Assembly (NCBI RefSeq): GCF_004331385.1
Contig: NZ_SJON01000001.1
Span: forward strand, 1 to 64,000
Length of the DNA stretch: 64,000 nt
Origin: Enterobacter quasihormaechei
GTDB taxonomy: Bacteria > Pseudomonadota > Gammaproteobacteria > Enterobacterales > Enterobacteriaceae
Direction of reading: 5' to 3'
Part shown: positions 29,666 through 39,846 of the stretch, in pieces
Layout: each line of letters begins with the position of its first letter
Numbering within the stretch: position 1 is the stretch's first letter
Program-made: the position numbers and the translations under genes
The notes under the pieces: generated by a model
The model's database searches: none
Told to the model about the DNA's origin: nothing
Seen by the model: the letters and a program-made list of their open reading frames with translations, nothing else

Positions 29666-30529
29666 TTATTTTGCCCAGCTTTTGGCGTTGGCTGGTGAGT
29701 CTACAAGAACCCCTTCGGCACCCAATGCTTTCGCCTTCTGGTAATCCTCTTCAGAATTCACGCCGATAAAAATCAGATGGGCATTGCCCTGAGAGCGGAA
29801 GCAGTCCACGGCCTCTTTGTCCCACGTTAACGTTGCGGGGGAAACACCTTCGCCTAAGGTGAATTTCTCTACCACCTCTACTTTTCGGTTTAACTCAAGC
29901 CCATACCAGTAATCGTCCATTTTTTGGGAAGGCGGCAGGCATTCGTGGCTCAATGACACTGTGGCCAGCCGTGTACGGGTTTCGCTGCGCGTGACAAAGC
30001 GGGGGATTTCGGCAGGCAATGCTGCCATATAGCGATCTTCGGTGGAATAAACGCGAACACGATTCAGGCTGTTGGTCTCTTTCAGTACGTTAAGCAGCTT
30101 GCTGCCCATTGTCGCCGGATCGGCGTCCGGAGATTTGATATCAATAAAAAACCGCGTGTCTGGCCAAGCCGTCAGTACCGCCTTCAGCGTAGATACTGAC
30201 GTATTCAGCATGTCTTTCGCCAGGCCCTTATCTTTCCATTTTACGCTGGCATCCGCTTTTGCCAGTTCTTCAGCGGTAAACTGTGATACTTTTCCCTGCA
30301 AGCTGGTTAACGCTTTCAGGTCAGCTGGTCGATACAGAACCGGCACGCCATCCCGACTAAGCTGCACGGTTATCCAGACAATATCGGCTTTATTTTCGAG
30401 CGCGAGCTTAATTGCAGGCAGGGTGTTTTCAGGGGCATCCGCCGTACCCCCCCGGTGAGCAACGATCCCGGGATGAGCCGATGCCGCACTCGCCAGAAAC
30501 AGTAACGACACCGAAAGTATTTTCCTCAT
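29666..30529 (-). CDS. Exported GDPD-family protein with altered active site
   Basis: A 287-residue protein of the glycerophosphodiester phosphodiesterase fold. A Sec signal peptide ends near residue 18 (ASA-HP). The first catalytic motif is present as His25-Arg26 in VAHRGGTADAPENT, but the next block is divergent: where GDPDs carry E-X-D (two metal ligands) there are Trp52 and Thr54, and the second catalytic His-Asp is replaced by Arg67-Pro68 (VLYRPADL). True GDPD activity is therefore doubtful. A TTG three bases upstream also opens the frame; the ATG at 30529 was preferred. No partner gene; the nqr terminator lies between it and nqrM. Confidence 0.8.
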   Translation of the reverse strand: MRKILSVSLLFLASAASAHPGIVAHRGGTADAPENTLPAIKLALENKADIVWITVQLSRDGVPVLYRPADLKALTSLQGKVSQFTAEELAKADASVKWKDKGLAKDMLNTSVSTLKAVLTAWPDTRFFIDIKSPDADPATMGSKLLNVLKETNSLNRVRVYSTEDRYMAALPAEIPRFVTRSETRTRLATVSLSHECLPPSQKMDDYWYGLELNRKVEVVEKFTLGEGVSPATLTWDKEAVDCFRSQGNAHLIFIGVNSEEDYQKAKALGAEGVLVDSPANAKSWAK

Positions 30530-30657
30530 CAATGATAACCCTCTATGTATTTTATTTAAATATATGAATATAAAGACTTTATTTGGGTTATTTGTAACAT
30601 GGATTTATGACAATCGTGAGAAAGGAAAATAGCTGACGCATTTTTTGCCTTTTGTTA

Positions 30658-30677
30658 TACTGTATATAAATACATGT
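30658..30677. promoter_or_regulatory. LexA box (SOS operator) of dinB
   Basis: TACTGTATATAAATACATGT matches 16 of 20 positions of the LexA consensus TACTGTATATATATACAGTA. The left half is perfect and the right half has ACAT in place of ACAG. It lies 12 bp before the dinB ATG. LexA control of dinB is established in E. coli. Confidence 0.85.
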
Positions 30678-30689
30678 GTGGTGTAATCA

Positions 30690-31748
30690 ATGCGCAAAAT
30701 AATCCATGTCGATATGGACTGTTTTTTTGCCGCAGTGGAGATGCGTGACAACCCCGCGCTGCGGGACATCCCTATCGCCATTGGCGGCAGTCGTGTCCAG
30801 CGCGGTGTGATCAGCACCGCGAACTATCCTGCACGCAAATTTGGCGTGCGCAGCGCCATGCCGACGGCGATGGCGCTGAAGCTGTGCCCGCACCTCACCC
30901 TTTTGCCGGGGCGCTTTGAAGCCTACAAAGAAGCGTCGAGCCATATTCGTGAGATCTTCTCTCGCTACACTTCGCTGATTGAACCCCTGTCGCTGGATGA
31001 GGCCTATCTGGACGTCACCGACAGCCTGCACTGCCACGGCTCCGCCACCCTGATGGCGCAGGAGATCCGCCAGACTATCTTTAACGAGCTGAATCTGACG
31101 GCATCGGCGGGCGTCGCGCCGGTCAAATTTCTCGCCAAAATCGCCTCCGATTTAAATAAGCCCAACGGCCAGTACGTCATCACCCCGGAAGAGGTGCCGG
31201 CGTTTTTGAAAACGCTGCCGCTCAGCAAAATCCCCGGCGTGGGAAAAGTCTCTGCCGCAAAGCTGGAAAGTATGGGGCTACGCACCTGCGAAGACGTCCA
31301 GCGAAGCGATCTGGCCCTGCTGCTTAAGCGTTTTGGCAAGTTTGGCCGCGTATTGTGGGAGCGCAGTCAGGGCATTGACGACCGCGATGTAAACAACGAA
31401 CGGTTGCGTAAATCGGTCGGGGTTGAACGCACGTTAAGCGAAGATATTCATGACTGGTCGGCATGTGAAACCATCATTACGGAACAGCTCTATCCAGAGC
31501 TGGAGCGACGGCTGATCAAAGTGAAACCTGATTTACTGATTGCCCGCCAGGGCATCAAGCTGAAATTTAACGACTTTCAGCAGACGACGCAGGAGCACGT
31601 CTGGCCGCGCCTGAACAAAGAAGATCTTATCGCGACGGCGAAAAAGGCGTGGGAAGAACGACGAGGCGGGCGAGGGGTGAGGCTGGTGGGACTGCACGTC
31701 ACGCTGCTGGATCCGCAGCTGGAGCGTCAGCTGGTTTTGGGATTGTAG
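30690..31748 (+). CDS. dinB: DNA polymerase IV (Y-family translesion polymerase)
   Basis: A 352-residue error-prone polymerase. Catalytic carboxylates: Asp8 in [12 protein letters not shown], and Asp103-Glu104 in [11 protein letters not shown] helix-hairpin-helix ([13 protein letters not shown]) follows in the thumb, then the little finger. The C-terminal QLVLGL is the beta-clamp binding peptide. Length is one residue over E. coli. A LexA box overlaps the promoter region. The ribosome site is weak, consistent with low basal expression. Confidence 0.97.
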   Translation: MRKIIHVDMDCFFAAVEMRDNPALRDIPIAIGGSRVQRGVISTANYPARKFGVRSAMPTAMALKLCPHLTLLPGRFEAYKEASSHIREIFSRYTSLIEPLSLDEAYLDVTDSLHCHGSATLMAQEIRQTIFNELNLTASAGVAPVKFLAKIASDLNKPNGQYVITPEEVPAFLKTLPLSKIPGVGKVSAAKLESMGLRTCEDVQRSDLALLLKRFGKFGRVLWERSQGIDDRDVNNERLRKSVGVERTLSEDIHDWSACETIITEQLYPELERRLIKVKPDLLIARQGIKLKFNDFQQTTQEHVWPRLNKEDLIATAKKAWEERRGGRGVRLVGLHVTLLDPQLERQLVLGL

Positions 31749-31760
31749 ATTGCACTCATC

Positions 31761-31792
31761 GTAGGCCCGGCAAGCGTAGCGCCGCCGGGCAA
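31761..31792. repeat. REP palindrome between dinB and pepD
   Basis: GTAGGCCCGGCAAGCGTAGCGCCGCCGGGC, a REP-type imperfect palindrome in the gap between convergent dinB and pepD; probably also a transcript end. Confidence 0.8.
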
Positions 31793-31803
31793 CAGACGAC
31801 AAA

Positions 31804-33261
31804 TTACTTCGCAGGGATCGCCTTCAGCAGTTCAGTCAGCAGCGTCCAGTAATGCCCAACGCTTTCAATGTGAACCTGCTCATCCGGCGAGTGTGGCCCG
31901 GTGATGGTTGGCCCAATGGAAACCATGTCCATGTCCGGATACGGTTTTTTGAACAGACCACACTCCAGACCCGCGTGAATAACCTGAATGTTCGGGGTGC
32001 TGTTGAACAGGCGCTGATAGGTTTCACGCACCAGTGCCATAACCGGAGAACTTGCATCCGGCTGCCAGCCCGGGTAGCTGCCTTTTGCAGACGTTTTCGC
32101 GCCCGCCAGAGTACCCAGAGATTCCAGCATGCTCACCACGTACTCTTTACCGCTGTCGATCAGGGAACGGATCAGGCAGATGATTTCCGCGTTGTCGTCG
32201 CCCATGGTCACCACACCCACGTTCAGGGAGGTTTCCACCACGCCTTTCGCGACGTCAGAGTTACGGATCACGCCGTTTGGCGTCGCGTTCAGCAGTTGAA
32301 CAAACGTGTCACGAGACTGCGCGGTCAGCGCGGCTTTATCCGTCGTAACGGACTCCAGCACCACGTTCAGGTTTTTCTCTTTCTCAGAGAGCTCGTTTTT
32401 CAGGATATCCAGATATGCGCTGGCGAGTTTTTTCAGCTCGTCCGCTTTCGCCGCGGGTACCGCCACGGTCGCGAAGGCTTCGCGAGGGATTGCGTTACGC
32501 AGGGTACCGCCGTTGAAGTCCACCAGGCGCAGATCCAGCTCAGCCGCGTGGCCCGCCAGGAAACGTGCCAGCAGTTTGTTGGCGTTGCCCAGGCCCAGGT
32601 GAATATCACCGCCGGAGTGGCCGCCTTTCAATCCTTTCAGCGTCAACTTGAAGGTTTCGAAGCCAGCAGGAACCGCCTCGCGGGACAGCGGCAGGGTAGA
32701 GATGAAGTCGATCCCGCCCGCGCAGCCCATGTAGATCTCACCTTCTTCTTCAGAGTCGGTGTTGATCAGAATGTCCGCTTGCAGCCAGTTCGCCTGAAGG
32801 CCGAACGCGCCGTCCATGCCCGCTTCTTCGGTCATGGTCAGCAGCACTTCGAGCGGACCGTGCTCGACGCTGTCGTCAGCCAGCACGGCCAGCGCGGAAG
32901 CCATACCAATACCATTATCCGCGCCCAGCGTTGTGCCGCGCGCCTTCACCCACTCGCCGTCGATATACGGCTGGATCGGGTCTTTGGTGAAGTCGTGAAC
33001 GGTGTCGTTGTTTTTCTGCGGAACCATGTCCAGGTGCGCCTGCAAGACAACCGGCTTGCGGTTTTCCATACCTGCGGTGGCAGGTTTGCGGATAAGAATG
33101 TTGCCAACCTGGTCACGCTCGGCGTGCAGACCTTTTTCCTTTGCCCAGCCCATAATATGTTCGGCAAGCTGTTCTTCATGATAGGAAGGGTGCGGAATGG
33201 AGCAGATTTTGGCAAAAATATCCCACAGCGGCTGCGGAGATAATTGAGACAGTTCAGACAC
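31804..33261 (-). CDS. pepD: Aminoacyl-histidine dipeptidase (peptidase D)
   Basis: A 485-residue cytosolic M20-family dinuclear zinc dipeptidase acting on Xaa-His and other dipeptides. The metal motifs are AHLDMVPQ, TLGADNGIGMA, MTEEAGMDGA, NTDSEEEG and the C-terminal GPHSPDE. The start is the GTG at 33261 (V-S-E-L-S-Q), which gives exactly the E. coli length; the frame upstream to 33294 has no matching homology. AGGAGACC lies just before it. It is divergent from gpt, about 260 bp away. Confidence 0.96.
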   Translation of the reverse strand: MSELSQLSPQPLWDIFAKICSIPHPSYHEEQLAEHIMGWAKEKGLHAERDQVGNILIRKPATAGMENRKPVVLQAHLDMVPQKNNDTVHDFTKDPIQPYIDGEWVKARGTTLGADNGIGMASALAVLADDSVEHGPLEVLLTMTEEAGMDGAFGLQANWLQADILINTDSEEEGEIYMGCAGGIDFISTLPLSREAVPAGFETFKLTLKGLKGGHSGGDIHLGLGNANKLLARFLAGHAAELDLRLVDFNGGTLRNAIPREAFATVAVPAAKADELKKLASAYLDILKNELSEKEKNLNVVLESVTTDKAALTAQSRDTFVQLLNATPNGVIRNSDVAKGVVETSLNVGVVTMGDDNAEIICLIRSLIDSGKEYVVSMLESLGTLAGAKTSAKGSYPGWQPDASSPVMALVRETYQRLFNSTPNIQVIHAGLECGLFKKPYPDMDMVSIGPTITGPHSPDEQVHIESVGHYWTLLTELLKAIPAK

Positions 33262-33520
33262 GATAGGTCTCCTTGTCGATGCGCTGCAAAACAATGTTGC
33301 AGGTCACAGGGTTAGCAGGTTGATTGTTACCACAAGACGGGCTTGCGAGATGCAACTGAGAATACCACTTTCTCCCGTGGCTGGTAGCATAAAGCATGTA
33401 AAAACTCAGGCTGTTGGCGCGTAACACTGGTTTTTAGTGCGTCAGATCTCTATAATCTCGCGCAACCTGGTTCACCCTCATTTTTTTTAAGCCGTATATA
33501 AACAGGCTGGGACACTTCAC

Positions 33521-33979
33521 ATGAGCGAAAAATACGTCGTCACCTGGGACATGTTGCAGATTCACGCACGCAAACTGGCTGCGCGTCTGATGCCTTCCGA
33601 ACAGTGGAAAGGCATTATTGCCGTCAGCCGTGGCGGTCTGGTACCGGGGGCGCTGCTGGCACGTGAGCTGGGTATTCGTCATGTCGATACCGTCTGTATC
33701 TCCAGCTACGATCACGACAACCAGCGCGAGCTGAAAGTGCTGAAACGCGCGGAAGGCGACGGTGAAGGCTTCATCGTTATCGACGATCTGGTGGACACCG
33801 GCGGTACCGCGGTAGCCATCCGCGAAATGTATCCAAAAGCGCACTTCGTCACTATCTTCGCGAAGCCAGCGGGCCGCCCACTGGTTGATGATTACGTCAT
33901 TGATATCCCGCAGGATACCTGGATTGAACAGCCATGGGATATGGGCGTGGTCTTCGTACCGCCTATCTCAGGCCGTTAA
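33521..33979 (+). CDS. gpt: Xanthine-guanine phosphoribosyltransferase
   Basis: A 152-residue salvage enzyme making GMP and XMP from guanine and xanthine with PRPP. The PRPP-binding motif [12 protein letters not shown] lies at about 85-96, with the flexible loop in the [17 protein letters not shown] region. It is nearly identical to E. coli Gpt. A hairpin terminator follows at 33998-34029. Confidence 0.97.
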   Translation: MSEKYVVTWDMLQIHARKLAARLMPSEQWKGIIAVSRGGLVPGALLARELGIRHVDTVCISSYDHDNQRELKVLKRAEGDGEGFIVIDDLVDTGGTAVAIREMYPKAHFVTIFAKPAGRPLVDDYVIDIPQDTWIEQPWDMGVVFVPPISGR

Positions 33980-33997
33980 TTTCAGTACGTAACTTTA

Positions 33998-34030
33998 CAC
34001 GCCCGGCTATGCCGGGCGTTGTTCTTTTTG
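33998..34030 (+). terminator. gpt terminator
   Basis: CACGCCCGGC-TAT-GCCGGGCGTTGTTCTTTTT, an 8-bp GC stem with a following T-rich tract. Confidence 0.8.
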
Positions 34031-34083
34031 GCCTGCCACGCGTTACAATGGTCTACATATGACGTATCCATGGAGGCAACGCA

Positions 34084-35328
34084 ATGACGCAGGCGAATCT
34101 CACCGAAACTCTCTTCAAACCTCGTTTCAAGCACCCTGAAACGTCGACGCTGGTGCGTCGGTTTAATCCGGGAACAATGCCTGCTGTCCAGTCAGCGTTA
34201 GACGGTAAGAACGTGCCTCACTGGTACCGCATGATTAACCGCCTGATGTGGATATGGCGCGGCATCGATCCGCGTGAAATTCTCGACGTGCAGGCGCGTA
34301 TCGTGATGAGCGAGTCTGAGCGCACCGACAGCGATCTCTACGATACGGTGGTGGGCTACCGTGGTGGGAACTGGATCTATGAATGGTCGAAGCAGGCCAT
34401 GCTCTGGCAGCAGAAAGCGAGCCAGGAAGAGGACGCGGCGCTCAGTGGCAAGCACTGGCTGCATGCGGCCAACCTGTACAGCATCGCTGCTTACCCACAC
34501 CTTAAGGGCGACGAGCTGGCGGAGCAGGCGCAGGCGCTGGCCAACCGCGCCTATGAAGAGGCCGCCCAGCGTTTGCCTGGCCGGATGCGTGAAATTGAGT
34601 TCACCATTCCCGGTGGCAGCCCGGTAACCGGGTTCCTGCATATGCCGGAAGGCGAAGGCCCGTTCCCGACGGTTCTGATGTGCGGCGGCCTGGATTCGTT
34701 GCAAATCGATTATTACAGCCTGTATGAGCGCTACTTCGCACCAAACGGGATCGCCATGCTGACGCTGGATATGCCTTCGATCGGTTTTTCATCCAAGTGG
34801 AAGCTCACTCAGGATTCCAGCCTGCTGCACCAGCATGCGTTAAAAGCGCTGGAGAATATTCCGTGGGTGGACCACACCCGGGTGGGCGCGTTTGGTTTCC
34901 GCTTCGGCGCTAACGTGGCGGTTCGGCTGGCCTACCTTGAATCTTCCCGCCTGAAGGCCGTCGCCTGCCTTGGCCCGGTGGTGCATGCGCTGTTAAGCGA
35001 TCCCGAGCGTCAGGGTAACGTTCCTGAGATGTATCTGGACGTGCTGGCGAGCCGGCTTGGCATGCATGATGCTTCAGATGAAGCGTTACGCATTGAACTT
35101 AATCGGTACTCATTAAAAACGCAGGGCTTACTGGGCCGCCGGTGCCCAACCCCAATGATGTCCGGCTTCTGGAAGAACGATCCGTTTAGCCCGGAAGAGG
35201 AGTCACGCTTAATCACGTCGTCATCTTCGGATGGCAAATTGCTGGAGGTACCCTTCAGCCCGGTGTACCAGAATTTTGACAAAGCGCTGAAAGAGATTAC
35301 ACGCTGGATCACGCAGAGATTGTGTTAA
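34084..35328 (+). CDS. frsA: Fermentation-respiration switch protein FrsA (alpha/beta-hydrolase fold)
   Basis: A 414-residue cytosolic DUF1100 alpha/beta-hydrolase-like protein; in E. coli it binds unphosphorylated enzyme IIA-Glc and promotes fermentation over respiration. The N-terminal helical part spans about 1-170, and the hydrolase core follows with [12 protein letters not shown] and the [12 protein letters not shown] nucleophile-elbow region. At the elbow the usual catalytic Ser position (G-X-S-X-G) reads G-F-R-F-G, so it is probably not a serine hydrolase, as noted for the family. AUG with TGGAGGC upstream. Confidence 0.95.
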   Translation: MTQANLTETLFKPRFKHPETSTLVRRFNPGTMPAVQSALDGKNVPHWYRMINRLMWIWRGIDPREILDVQARIVMSESERTDSDLYDTVVGYRGGNWIYEWSKQAMLWQQKASQEEDAALSGKHWLHAANLYSIAAYPHLKGDELAEQAQALANRAYEEAAQRLPGRMREIEFTIPGGSPVTGFLHMPEGEGPFPTVLMCGGLDSLQIDYYSLYERYFAPNGIAMLTLDMPSIGFSSKWKLTQDSSLLHQHALKALENIPWVDHTRVGAFGFRFGANVAVRLAYLESSRLKAVACLGPVVHALLSDPERQGNVPEMYLDVLASRLGMHDASDEALRIELNRYSLKTQGLLGRRCPTPMMSGFWKNDPFSPEEESRLITSSSSDGKLLEVPFSPVYQNFDKALKEITRWITQRLC

Positions 35329-35384
35329 TAGTTTGCTAAATTTCGTTGGTTTGGTAAAACAGTGCTTCACAAAAGGAGATCGCA

Positions 35385-35786
35385 ATGACGTTACCGAGTG
35401 GACACCCGAAAAGTAGACTGATTAAGAAGTTCATGGCTCTTGGCCCGTATATTCGAGAAGAGCAGTGTGAAGAGAATCGCTTTTTTTTCGACTGCCTGGC
35501 TGTTTGCGTCAACGTGAAGCCTGCACCCGAAAAACGTGAGTTCTGGGGCTGGTGGATGGAAATGGAAGCACAGGAAAACCGTTTTACCTATAGCTATCAG
35601 TTTGGCCTGTTTAATAAAGACGGGTACTGGCAGGCGACGTCCATCAAGGATCAGGAGGTGATTGACCGCCTGGAACACACGCTTAAAGAGTTCCACGGCA
35701 GGGCGCGTGATTTGCTGGCCACCCTGGATCTGAAGCTGGAACCTGCGGATGATTTTTCCAGCGAAGCGGTGAAGCTGACTGCCTGA
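35385..35786 (+). CDS. crl: Sigma-S factor-binding protein Crl
   Basis: A 133-residue cytosolic protein that binds sigma-S and favours its association with core RNA polymerase, raising stationary-phase and curli gene expression. The Trp/Phe-rich core ([16 protein letters not shown]) matches E. coli Crl. A strong AAAAGGAGATCGC ribosome site precedes the ATG. It is followed by a BIME and the phoE terminator. Confidence 0.96.
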   Translation: MTLPSGHPKSRLIKKFMALGPYIREEQCEENRFFFDCLAVCVNVKPAPEKREFWGWWMEMEAQENRFTYSYQFGLFNKDGYWQATSIKDQEVIDRLEHTLKEFHGRARDLLATLDLKLEPADDFSSEAVKLTA

Positions 35787-35796
35787 TGATGTCACC

Positions 35797-35877
35797 GCGC
35801 CGGGTAGCGGCTACGCCTTGCCCGGGCTGCAAAATGTATTTTCCCGTAGGCCCGGTAAGCACAGCGCCACCGGGCAC
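35797..35877. repeat. Pair of REP palindromes (BIME) between crl and phoE
   Basis: Two REP units in opposite orientation: CGCCGGGTAGCGGCTACGCCTTGCCCGGGC and GTAGGCCCGGTAAGCACAGCGCCACCGGGC, in the gap between convergent crl and phoE. Confidence 0.8.
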
Positions 35878-35908
35878 AAAAAAACCGGCTCAGCGCCGGT
35901 TTTTTTAT
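35878..35908. terminator. Bidirectional terminator at the end of phoE
   Basis: AAAAAAACCGGC-TCAGC-GCCGGTTTTTTTA: a 6-bp stem flanked by A7 and T7 tracts. Confidence 0.85.
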
Positions 35909-35918
35909 TACCACAACA

Positions 35919-36971
35919 TCAGAACTGGTAGGTCAAGCCCAGCGCAACGATATCATCGCTGCTTACGCCCAGTTTATTATCGTCATCGATCTGGTTGATT
36001 TTATAATCAACAAACGCAGACATATTTTTGTTGAAATAATACGTCGCACCGACGTCGATGTATTTCACGATATCTTCATCGCCGATACCTTCGATATCTT
36101 TGCCCTTAGACTGCACGTAGCCCAGAGATGGACGCAGACCAAAGTCAAATTGATATTGCGCGGCCACTTCGAAGTTTTGCGCTTTATTCGCAAAACCGCC
36201 GGAAATAGGGGCCATGTTGCGGGTTTCAGAATAGATAGCAGCCAGGTAAATATCGTTGGCATCGTATTTCAGACCGGTCGCCCAGCCTTCTGCTTTTTTA
36301 CCTTCGCCGCGCGCCTGAAGGTTTTGCTCGTTGGTGCGATCGGAGCTGGCATATGCACCAATCACAGAGAAATCGCTGCCGCCAAAGTCATAGCTCAGAG
36401 AGGTACCGAAGCCGTCTCCGTTTTGTTTCTTCACGTCGCGGTTTTCATTTTTGCCCTGGTATTGCAGGGTCATATTCAGACCGTCAACCATGCCAAAGAA
36501 GTCGGTATTGCGGTAGGTAGCCAGGCCGGAGGCGCGTTTGGTCATGAAGTTATCGGTCTGTGCCAGGCCGTCACCGCCGAACTCAGGGAACATATCGGTG
36601 TAGGCGGCAACGTCATACAGCGCGCCCAGGTTACGACCGTAATCCAGAGAGCCGAAGTCTTTCAGTTTCAGGCCAGCAAATGCCAGACGTGTTTTTTGAG
36701 AAGAATCGCTTTCTGCTTTGTTACCCGCGAATTCTGCTTCCCAACGTCCGTAGCCCGTCAGCTGATCGTTAATCTGCGTTTCACCTTTAAAGCCGAAACG
36801 AACGTAAGTCTGGTCACCATCTTTAGCGTCATCATCACTGATGTAGTGCATTGCTTTTACTTTGCCGTACACGTCCAGTTTATTACCGTTTTTATTATAA
36901 ACTTCTGCTGCGTGAACAGATGCGGAAGCAACTACGCCCATTACCACTAATGCCAGAGTGCTCTTTTTCAT
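35919..36971 (-). CDS. phoE: Outer-membrane phosphoporin PhoE
   Basis: A 350-residue trimeric porin induced by phosphate starvation and favouring anions. The signal peptide spans 1-21 ([11 protein letters not shown]), and the 16-stranded barrel follows with the PEFGGD constriction-loop L3 region and the C-terminal Phe (LTYQF) recognised by BAM. It resembles E. coli PhoE more than OmpC/OmpF, has a PhoB box upstream and is adjacent to proB. The frame opens at a TTG at 36977, but the ATG at 36971 ([10 protein letters not shown]) is the real start. Confidence 0.96.
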   Translation of the reverse strand: MKKSTLALVVMGVVASASVHAAEVYNKNGNKLDVYGKVKAMHYISDDDAKDGDQTYVRFGFKGETQINDQLTGYGRWEAEFAGNKAESDSSQKTRLAFAGLKLKDFGSLDYGRNLGALYDVAAYTDMFPEFGGDGLAQTDNFMTKRASGLATYRNTDFFGMVDGLNMTLQYQGKNENRDVKKQNGDGFGTSLSYDFGGSDFSVIGAYASSDRTNEQNLQARGEGKKAEGWATGLKYDANDIYLAAIYSETRNMAPISGGFANKAQNFEVAAQYQFDFGLRPSLGYVQSKGKDIEGIGDEDIVKYIDVGATYYFNKNMSAFVDYKINQIDDDNKLGVSSDDIVALGLTYQF

Positions 36972-37069
36972 TTTCAATCCTGATTTTATACAAACGCGCT
37001 AATATTCGCTGAGCAATAAGATTCAACTTATTACCCCGTGAAAAACAGGAAGGGTTTTATCGTCCGTGG

Positions 37070-37087
37070 GTGAAACTTTTATGACAA
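37070..37087 (-). promoter_or_regulatory. PhoB box upstream of phoE
   Basis: On the minus strand this reads TTGTCATAAAAGTTTCAC, close to the pho-box consensus CTGTCATAWAWCTGTCAY, about 100 bp before the phoE start. PhoB activation of phoE under low phosphate is established in E. coli. The rest of the 305-bp phoE-proB gap (36972-37276) holds the two divergent promoters; nothing else is recognised in it. Confidence 0.8.
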
Positions 37088-37276
37088 AGTAAGAATATGT
37101 CTAAAAAAGTATGTTTTAATTTTTCGGTAATAAAATTGTCAAAATCTGCCGCTACGCTTCCTGATCCCGCGCAACAAAGTGACGGGTGATGTGCTAAGGC
37201 AGTTGGCAACGGGGCTGACACCTGTTAAAACGTCTGACTGACATCATTTTCCCTTATTGTTGAACGGCAGAGAATC

Positions 37277-38380
37277 ATGAGTGACAGCCAGACGCTGGTG
37301 GTAAAACTCGGTACCAGTGTGTTAACGGGCGGATCGCGCCGCCTGAATCGTGCCCATATTGTTGAGCTTGTACGTCAGTGTGCTCAGTTGCATGCCGCAG
37401 GGCATCGTATTGTGATTGTGACCTCCGGGGCGATTGCCGCCGGGCGTGAACACCTGGGCTACCCCGAACTCCCCGCGACGATCGCCTCCAAACAGCTGCT
37501 GGCCGCCGTGGGACAAAGCCGACTCATCCAGCTCTGGGAACAACTGTTCTCCATCTACGGCATTCACGTGGGGCAGATGCTGCTGACGCGCGCGGATATG
37601 GAAGACAGAGAACGTTTCCTTAACGCCCGCGATACGCTGCGCGCGCTGCTGGATAACAATATCGTTCCGGTCATCAACGAAAACGACGCAGTGGCCACCG
37701 CTGAAATCAAAGTGGGCGATAACGATAACCTCTCTGCGCTGGCGGCGATATTGGCAGGGGCCGATAAGCTACTGCTTCTGACCGATCAGCAGGGGCTGTT
37801 TACCGCTGACCCGCGTTCCAATCCACAGGCAGAACTGATCAAAGACGTTCACGGCATTGATGACGCGCTGCGCGCCATCGCGGGTGACAGCGTTTCTGGG
37901 CTGGGCACCGGCGGTATGGGCACCAAGCTCCAGGCCGCGGACGTGGCGTGCCGGGCCGGTATCGACACTATTATTGCCGCAGGCAGCCGCCCTGGCGTCA
38001 TTGGTGACGTGATGGAAGGCATCTCTGTGGGCACACGCTTCCACGCCCAGGCCTCCCCGCTGGAAAACCGAAAACGCTGGATCTTTGGCGCGCCTCCGGC
38101 TGGCGAACTGACCGTGGATGAAGGCGCTACTGCCGCTATTCTGGAAAGAGGAAGCTCATTACTTCCAAAAGGAATTAAAAGCGTGACAGGTAACTTCTCG
38201 CGTGGTGAAGTGATCCGAATCCGTAACCTTGAAGGTCGCGACATCGCTCATGGCGTCAGTCGTTATAACAGCGACGCGCTGCGTCGGATTGCGGGTCACC
38301 ACTCCCAGCAGATCGACGCCATCCTGGGTTATGAATATGGCCCGGTTGCTGTGCATCGCGACGACATGATTATTCGTTAA
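37277..38380 (+). CDS. proB: Glutamate 5-kinase
   Basis: A 367-residue cytosolic enzyme phosphorylating glutamate at the gamma-carboxylate, the first and proline-inhibited step of proline synthesis. The amino-acid kinase domain (about 5-255) carries [10 protein letters not shown] at the N-terminus, NENDAVA and the [12 protein letters not shown] segment. A PUA domain occupies about 275-360. Translationally close to proA, with an 11-bp gap. Divergent from phoE as in E. coli. Confidence 0.97.
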   Translation: MSDSQTLVVKLGTSVLTGGSRRLNRAHIVELVRQCAQLHAAGHRIVIVTSGAIAAGREHLGYPELPATIASKQLLAAVGQSRLIQLWEQLFSIYGIHVGQMLLTRADMEDRERFLNARDTLRALLDNNIVPVINENDAVATAEIKVGDNDNLSALAAILAGADKLLLLTDQQGLFTADPRSNPQAELIKDVHGIDDALRAIAGDSVSGLGTGGMGTKLQAADVACRAGIDTIIAAGSRPGVIGDVMEGISVGTRFHAQASPLENRKRWIFGAPPAGELTVDEGATAAILERGSSLLPKGIKSVTGNFSRGEVIRIRNLEGRDIAHGVSRYNSDALRRIAGHHSQQIDAILGYEYGPVAVHRDDMIIR

Positions 38381-38391
38381 GGAGCCTGAAC

Positions 38392-39645
38392 ATGCTGGAA
38401 CAAATGGGCGCAGCCGCGAAAGCCGCCTCTTATAAACTGGCGCTCCTTTCCAGCCGCGAGAAAAACCGCGTGCTGGAAAAAATCGCTGATTATCTGGAAT
38501 CTCAGTCGCAGGAGATCCTGCTCGCTAACGAACAGGATCTGCTGGAAGCGCGCCGCAACGGCCTGAGCGAAGCGATGCTCGACCGCCTGGCGCTAACCCC
38601 GGCGCGTCTGAAAGGTATCGCCGACGACGTCCGTCAGGTGTGCAACCTCGCAGATCCGGTAGGGCAGGTGATTGACGGTGGCGTGCTCGACAGCGGGTTA
38701 CGTCTGGAGCGTCGCCGTGTGCCGCTCGGCGTCATCGGCGTGATTTATGAAGCCCGTCCAAACGTTACGATGGATGTCGCCTCCCTGTGCCTGAAAACCG
38801 GTAACGCCGCCATTCTGCGCGGCGGGAAAGAGACCTGGCGCACCAACGCCGCTACGGTCAACGTCATTCAGCAGGCGCTGGAAGAGTGCGGCTTACCGGC
38901 GGGCGCCGTGCAGGCAATCGAAAGCCCCGATCGTGCGCTGGTGAACGAGATGCTGCGCATGGACAAATACATCGACATGCTGATCCCACGTGGCGGCGCG
39001 GGCCTGCATAAGCTGTGTCGTGAGCAGTCGACGATCCCGGTGATCACCGGCGGTATTGGCGTGTGCCATATCGTGGTGGATGACACCGCAGAAATCGCAC
39101 CTGCGCTTAAGATCATCGTCAACGCCAAAACCCAGCGCCCAAGCACCTGTAATACGGTGGAAACGCTGCTGGTGCATCAGGGTATCGCCAGTACTTTCCT
39201 GCCTGCGCTGAGCAAGCAGATGGCAGATAGTGGCGTCACGCTGCATGCGGACGAGAAGGCTTTCGCCCTGCTGAAGGACGGCCCGGCGACGGTTGTTCCG
39301 GTTAACGCGGAGCAGTACGACGATGAGTATTTGTCGCTGGAACTGAACGTGAAGATGGTTGCGGATCTCGATGATGCCATTGCGCACATTCGTGAACACG
39401 GCACCCAGCATTCTGATGCGATCCTGACGCGCACCCTGCGCAATGCCGATCGTTTTGTGAATGAAGTGGATTCGTCTGCGGTTTACGTGAATGCCTCGAC
39501 GCGCTTCACCGATGGCGGCCAGTTTGGTCTGGGCGCGGAGGTGGCTGTGAGCACTCAGAAGCTGCACGCCCGGGGGCCGATGGGGCTGGAAGCGCTGACC
39601 ACCTACAAGTGGATCGGCTTCGGTGATGATACCATTCGTGCGTAA
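38392..39645 (+). CDS. proA: Gamma-glutamyl phosphate reductase
   Basis: A 417-residue NADPH-dependent reductase converting gamma-glutamyl phosphate to glutamate semialdehyde, the second proline step. It belongs to the aldehyde dehydrogenase superfamily. The catalytic Cys is in [14 protein letters not shown], and the [31 protein letters not shown]-terminal signature is present. It is the last gene of proBA, followed by tRNA-Thr thrW. Confidence 0.97.
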   Translation: MLEQMGAAAKAASYKLALLSSREKNRVLEKIADYLESQSQEILLANEQDLLEARRNGLSEAMLDRLALTPARLKGIADDVRQVCNLADPVGQVIDGGVLDSGLRLERRRVPLGVIGVIYEARPNVTMDVASLCLKTGNAAILRGGKETWRTNAATVNVIQQALEECGLPAGAVQAIESPDRALVNEMLRMDKYIDMLIPRGGAGLHKLCREQSTIPVITGGIGVCHIVVDDTAEIAPALKIIVNAKTQRPSTCNTVETLLVHQGIASTFLPALSKQMADSGVTLHADEKAFALLKDGPATVVPVNAEQYDDEYLSLELNVKMVADLDDAIAHIREHGTQHSDAILTRTLRNADRFVNEVDSSAVYVNASTRFTDGGQFGLGAEVAVSTQKLHARGPMGLEALTTYKWIGFGDDTIRA

Positions 39646-39652
39646 ATAATCT

Positions 39653-39705
39653 CGGGTGATGCAAAAATAGCCGTTTGATTCAAAAGGGCATTGACGCATC
39701 ACCCG
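39653..39705. repeat. Inverted repeat between proA and thrW
   Basis: CGGGTGATGC (39653-39662) and GCATCACCCG (39696-39705) are a perfect 10-bp inverted repeat separated by 33 nt, starting 8 bp after the proA stop. It may form the proBA transcript end; no T run follows, so its role is open. The right arm lies just after the -35 element of the thrW promoter. Confidence 0.5.
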
Positions 39706-39719
39706 GTTAGATCTACTCT
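39691..39719 (+). promoter_or_regulatory. Likely promoter of tRNA-Thr (thrW)
   Basis: TTGACG at 39691-39696 and a weak -10 TACTCT at 39714-39719 with 17-bp spacing, about 37 bp before the mature tRNA. The -35 matches that of the aspV promoter; the -10 is poor. Confidence 0.5.
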
Positions 39720-39756
39720 TTTGCCCCGTGGTTACGCTCGTAACCGGCCTCTCAGG

Positions 39757-39832
39757 GCCGATATAGCTCAGTTGGTAGAGCAGCGCATTCGTAATGCGAA
39801 GGTCGTAGGTTCGACTCCTATTATCGGCACCA
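39757..39832 (+). tRNA. thrW: tRNA-Thr (anticodon CGT), island attachment site
   Basis: A 76-nt cloverleaf: acceptor GCCGATA with TATCGGC, D-arm, anticodon stem-loop GCGCATTCGTAATGCG with CGT, T-arm GTAGGTTCGACTCCTAT, and encoded CCA. It follows proA exactly as thrW does in E. coli, where the CP4-6 element is integrated. An integrase relic ends 14 bp downstream. Confidence 0.98.
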
Positions 39833-39846
39833 ATCATATCAAACAC

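Noticed and set aside
31852..33243. A long open frame (about 460 codons) antisense to pepD
   Set aside because: It is the mirror of a highly conserved gene; its composition (Arg/His/Gln-rich, no domain) is that expected of an antisense shadow, and it has no ribosome site.
38893..39846. A long open frame antisense to proA reaching into thrW
   Set aside because: It crosses the tRNA gene and mirrors the conserved proA; no protein features support it.
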